Shown here piece after piece: positions 6,796 through 7,192 of a stretch of DNA of 7,192 nt. Every line of letters starts with the position of its first letter. Positions within the stretch are counted from its first letter, which is position 1. The stretch lies in the NCBI GenBank assembly GCA_030426865.1, contig JAUHXN010000149.1, positions 1-7,192 of the forward strand, given 5' to 3'. The position numbers and the translations under genes were made by a program. Under the pieces are notes generated by a model, which searched no databases, had not been told where the DNA came from, and was given only the letters and a program-made list of their open reading frames with translations. This stretch comes from a bacterium (GTDB taxonomy: Bacteria; Bacteroidota; Ignavibacteria; Kapaibacteriales; UBA2268).

Positions 6796-6801
6796 CTCCT
6801 T
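6796..6801 (-). promoter_or_regulatory. Ribosome binding site of the 966-residue cargo gene
   Basis: The minus strand reads AAGGAG followed by six T and then ATG. The spacing is ideal and fixes the start at 6789. Together with the site at 3763-3767 it shows that the cargo genes carry strong Shine-Dalgarno signals. Confidence 0.72.
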
Positions 6802-6977
6802 GAATAATTATTAAAATATGTATTTATCAATTTTGCGAAATATAAGAAATCTGTTATTTAACTATAATACGGTATTAACAAGTTAAAGAGTGTTTTGTAA
6901 CAAAATATGAAAAAATAATAATAAATGTTACGAAGTTGTCTGTGAGTGATGGTATTAGTAACAAAAAAGGGGAAGGC
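6802..6977 (-). promoter_or_regulatory. AT-rich leader and presumed promoter region of the 966-residue cargo gene
   Basis: The region lies between the terminator of the next gene and the ribosome site, so it must contain the promoter if the gene is transcribed alone. Two small palindromes are visible: 6875-6886 (ttaac aa gttaa) and 6893-6905 (ttttgt a acaaaa). Either could be an operator half-site or part of a promoter, but in sequence this AT-rich short palindromes arise by chance. On the minus strand TTGTTA at 6899-6904 could act as a -35 box, but no good -10 follows at the usual distance. Confidence 0.3.
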
Positions 6978-7013
6978 AAAAAAAAGCCAAGTAGTCTTTT
7001 GACTACTTGGCTT
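6978..7013 (-). terminator. Intrinsic terminator of the off-window cargo gene
   Basis: Bases 6984-6996 (aagccaagtagtc) and 7001-7013 (gactacttggctt) form a perfect 13-base stem with a 4-base tttt loop on the plus strand, followed on the minus strand by a run of eight T (6985-6978). It begins 28 bases after the stop of the partial gene. Relative to the copy at 3826-3860, one stem pair is changed on both sides (G-C to A-T) and the loop is the complement. Confidence 0.93.
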
Positions 7014-7192
7014 GTAAGAATCGTTCGTTTATCTACTGTGATTATCTCACAACAGATACTTGTCTAGTTTCAACTTTATCACCCATTCTCAAAGTAATGA
7101 AGTAAGTACCAGAATTCAAGTTATTAGCATTGATATCGATACGAGTATCAACACCAGCATTAACAGTTCCATTGTATAAGTTAGCAACTACA
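6979..7192 (-). repeat. 3'-end cassette, copy B: sorting-domain end, spacer and terminator
   Basis: This is the partner of 3826-4039, aligned without gaps. Within the 151 coding bases 143 are identical. The last 19 bases at the stop (7038-7056, gtgattatctcacaacaga) also match the 3' end of the 523-residue gene at 2180-2198 in 18 of 19 positions, so all three cargo genes share this end to some degree. Confidence 0.9.
7042..7192 (-). CDS. T9SS cargo protein, last 49 residues of the C-terminal sorting domain (5' part beyond window)
   Basis: The minus-strand frame is open from the window edge to a stop at 7042-7044. The visible residues include VVANLYNGTVNAGVDTRIDI, then NANNLNSGTYFITLRMGDKV and ETRQVSVVR. 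They differ from the end of the 966-residue protein at only three positions (Phe to Leu, Ile to Val, Lys to Arg). This is the second half of a type A sorting domain, so the full gene encodes another T9SS-exported protein. Nothing can be said of its passenger domains. A terminator follows 28 bases after the stop. Confidence 0.9.
   Translation of the reverse strand, partial: VVANLYNGTVNAGVDTRIDINANNLNSGTYFITLRMGDKVETRQVSVVR

Noticed and set aside
6875..6905. Two short palindromes as a firm operator call
   Set aside because: They are 12-13 bases long in very AT-rich sequence and do not match a binding site I know, so they are only mentioned within the leader region.
3826..7013. The two AAGCC...GGCTT hairpins as ends of a mobile element carrying the 966-residue gene
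   Set aside because: They are in direct orientation, each sits 28 bases after a stop and is followed by a T-tract, so terminators explain them; no transposase, inverted terminal ends or target duplication is present.

Overview
The window comes from an AT-rich bacterial genome of the Bacteroidota/FCB type. Three things point there. The amidophosphoribosyltransferase C-terminus is of the form familiar from that group. Two complete secreted proteins and one partial one end in type A sorting domains of the type IX secretion system (T9SS), a system found only in Bacteroidota and relatives. Small lipoprotein and outer-membrane genes of the same style lie between them. I cannot name the genus; an early-branching lineage such as Kapabacteria or Ignavibacteria is as possible as a classical Bacteroidota.

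Left part (1-1751, plus strand): a tightly packed run of the 3' end of purF, yraN (one-base overlap, TAATG) and a small predicted outer-membrane beta-barrel protein (11-base overlap with yraN). The overlaps suggest one transcript with translational coupling. The barrel gene converges on, and overlaps by 48 bases, a minus-strand lipoprotein gene (1704-2063).

Right part (1704-7192, all minus strand): reading in the direction of transcription there is an off-window T9SS cargo gene (only its last 49 codons visible), its terminator, a 966-residue cargo protein, its terminator, a 523-residue cargo protein, two hairpins, and the lipoprotein. The 966- and 523-residue proteins are paralogues. They share an ungapped 211-residue Ig-like module (about 62% identical by hand count), followed by two more diverged Ig-like domains and a C-terminal sorting domain. 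The larger protein has an added N-terminal half made of three tandem repeats and one extra beta-sandwich domain. Both should be exported by Sec, then carried across the outer membrane by T9SS and anchored at the surface or released.

The most interesting structure is at the 3' ends. The last 151 coding bases, the 28-base spacer and the intrinsic terminator of the 966-residue gene recur at the right edge as the 3' end of the next gene, with 8 substitutions in the coding part. The terminator hairpins differ by a compensated base pair and a complementary loop. The sorting domain and terminator therefore look like a cassette shared among neighbouring cargo genes by duplication or gene conversion. 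No mobile element, CRISPR array, tRNA or rRNA was seen, and no gene-free stretch exceeds 300 bases.
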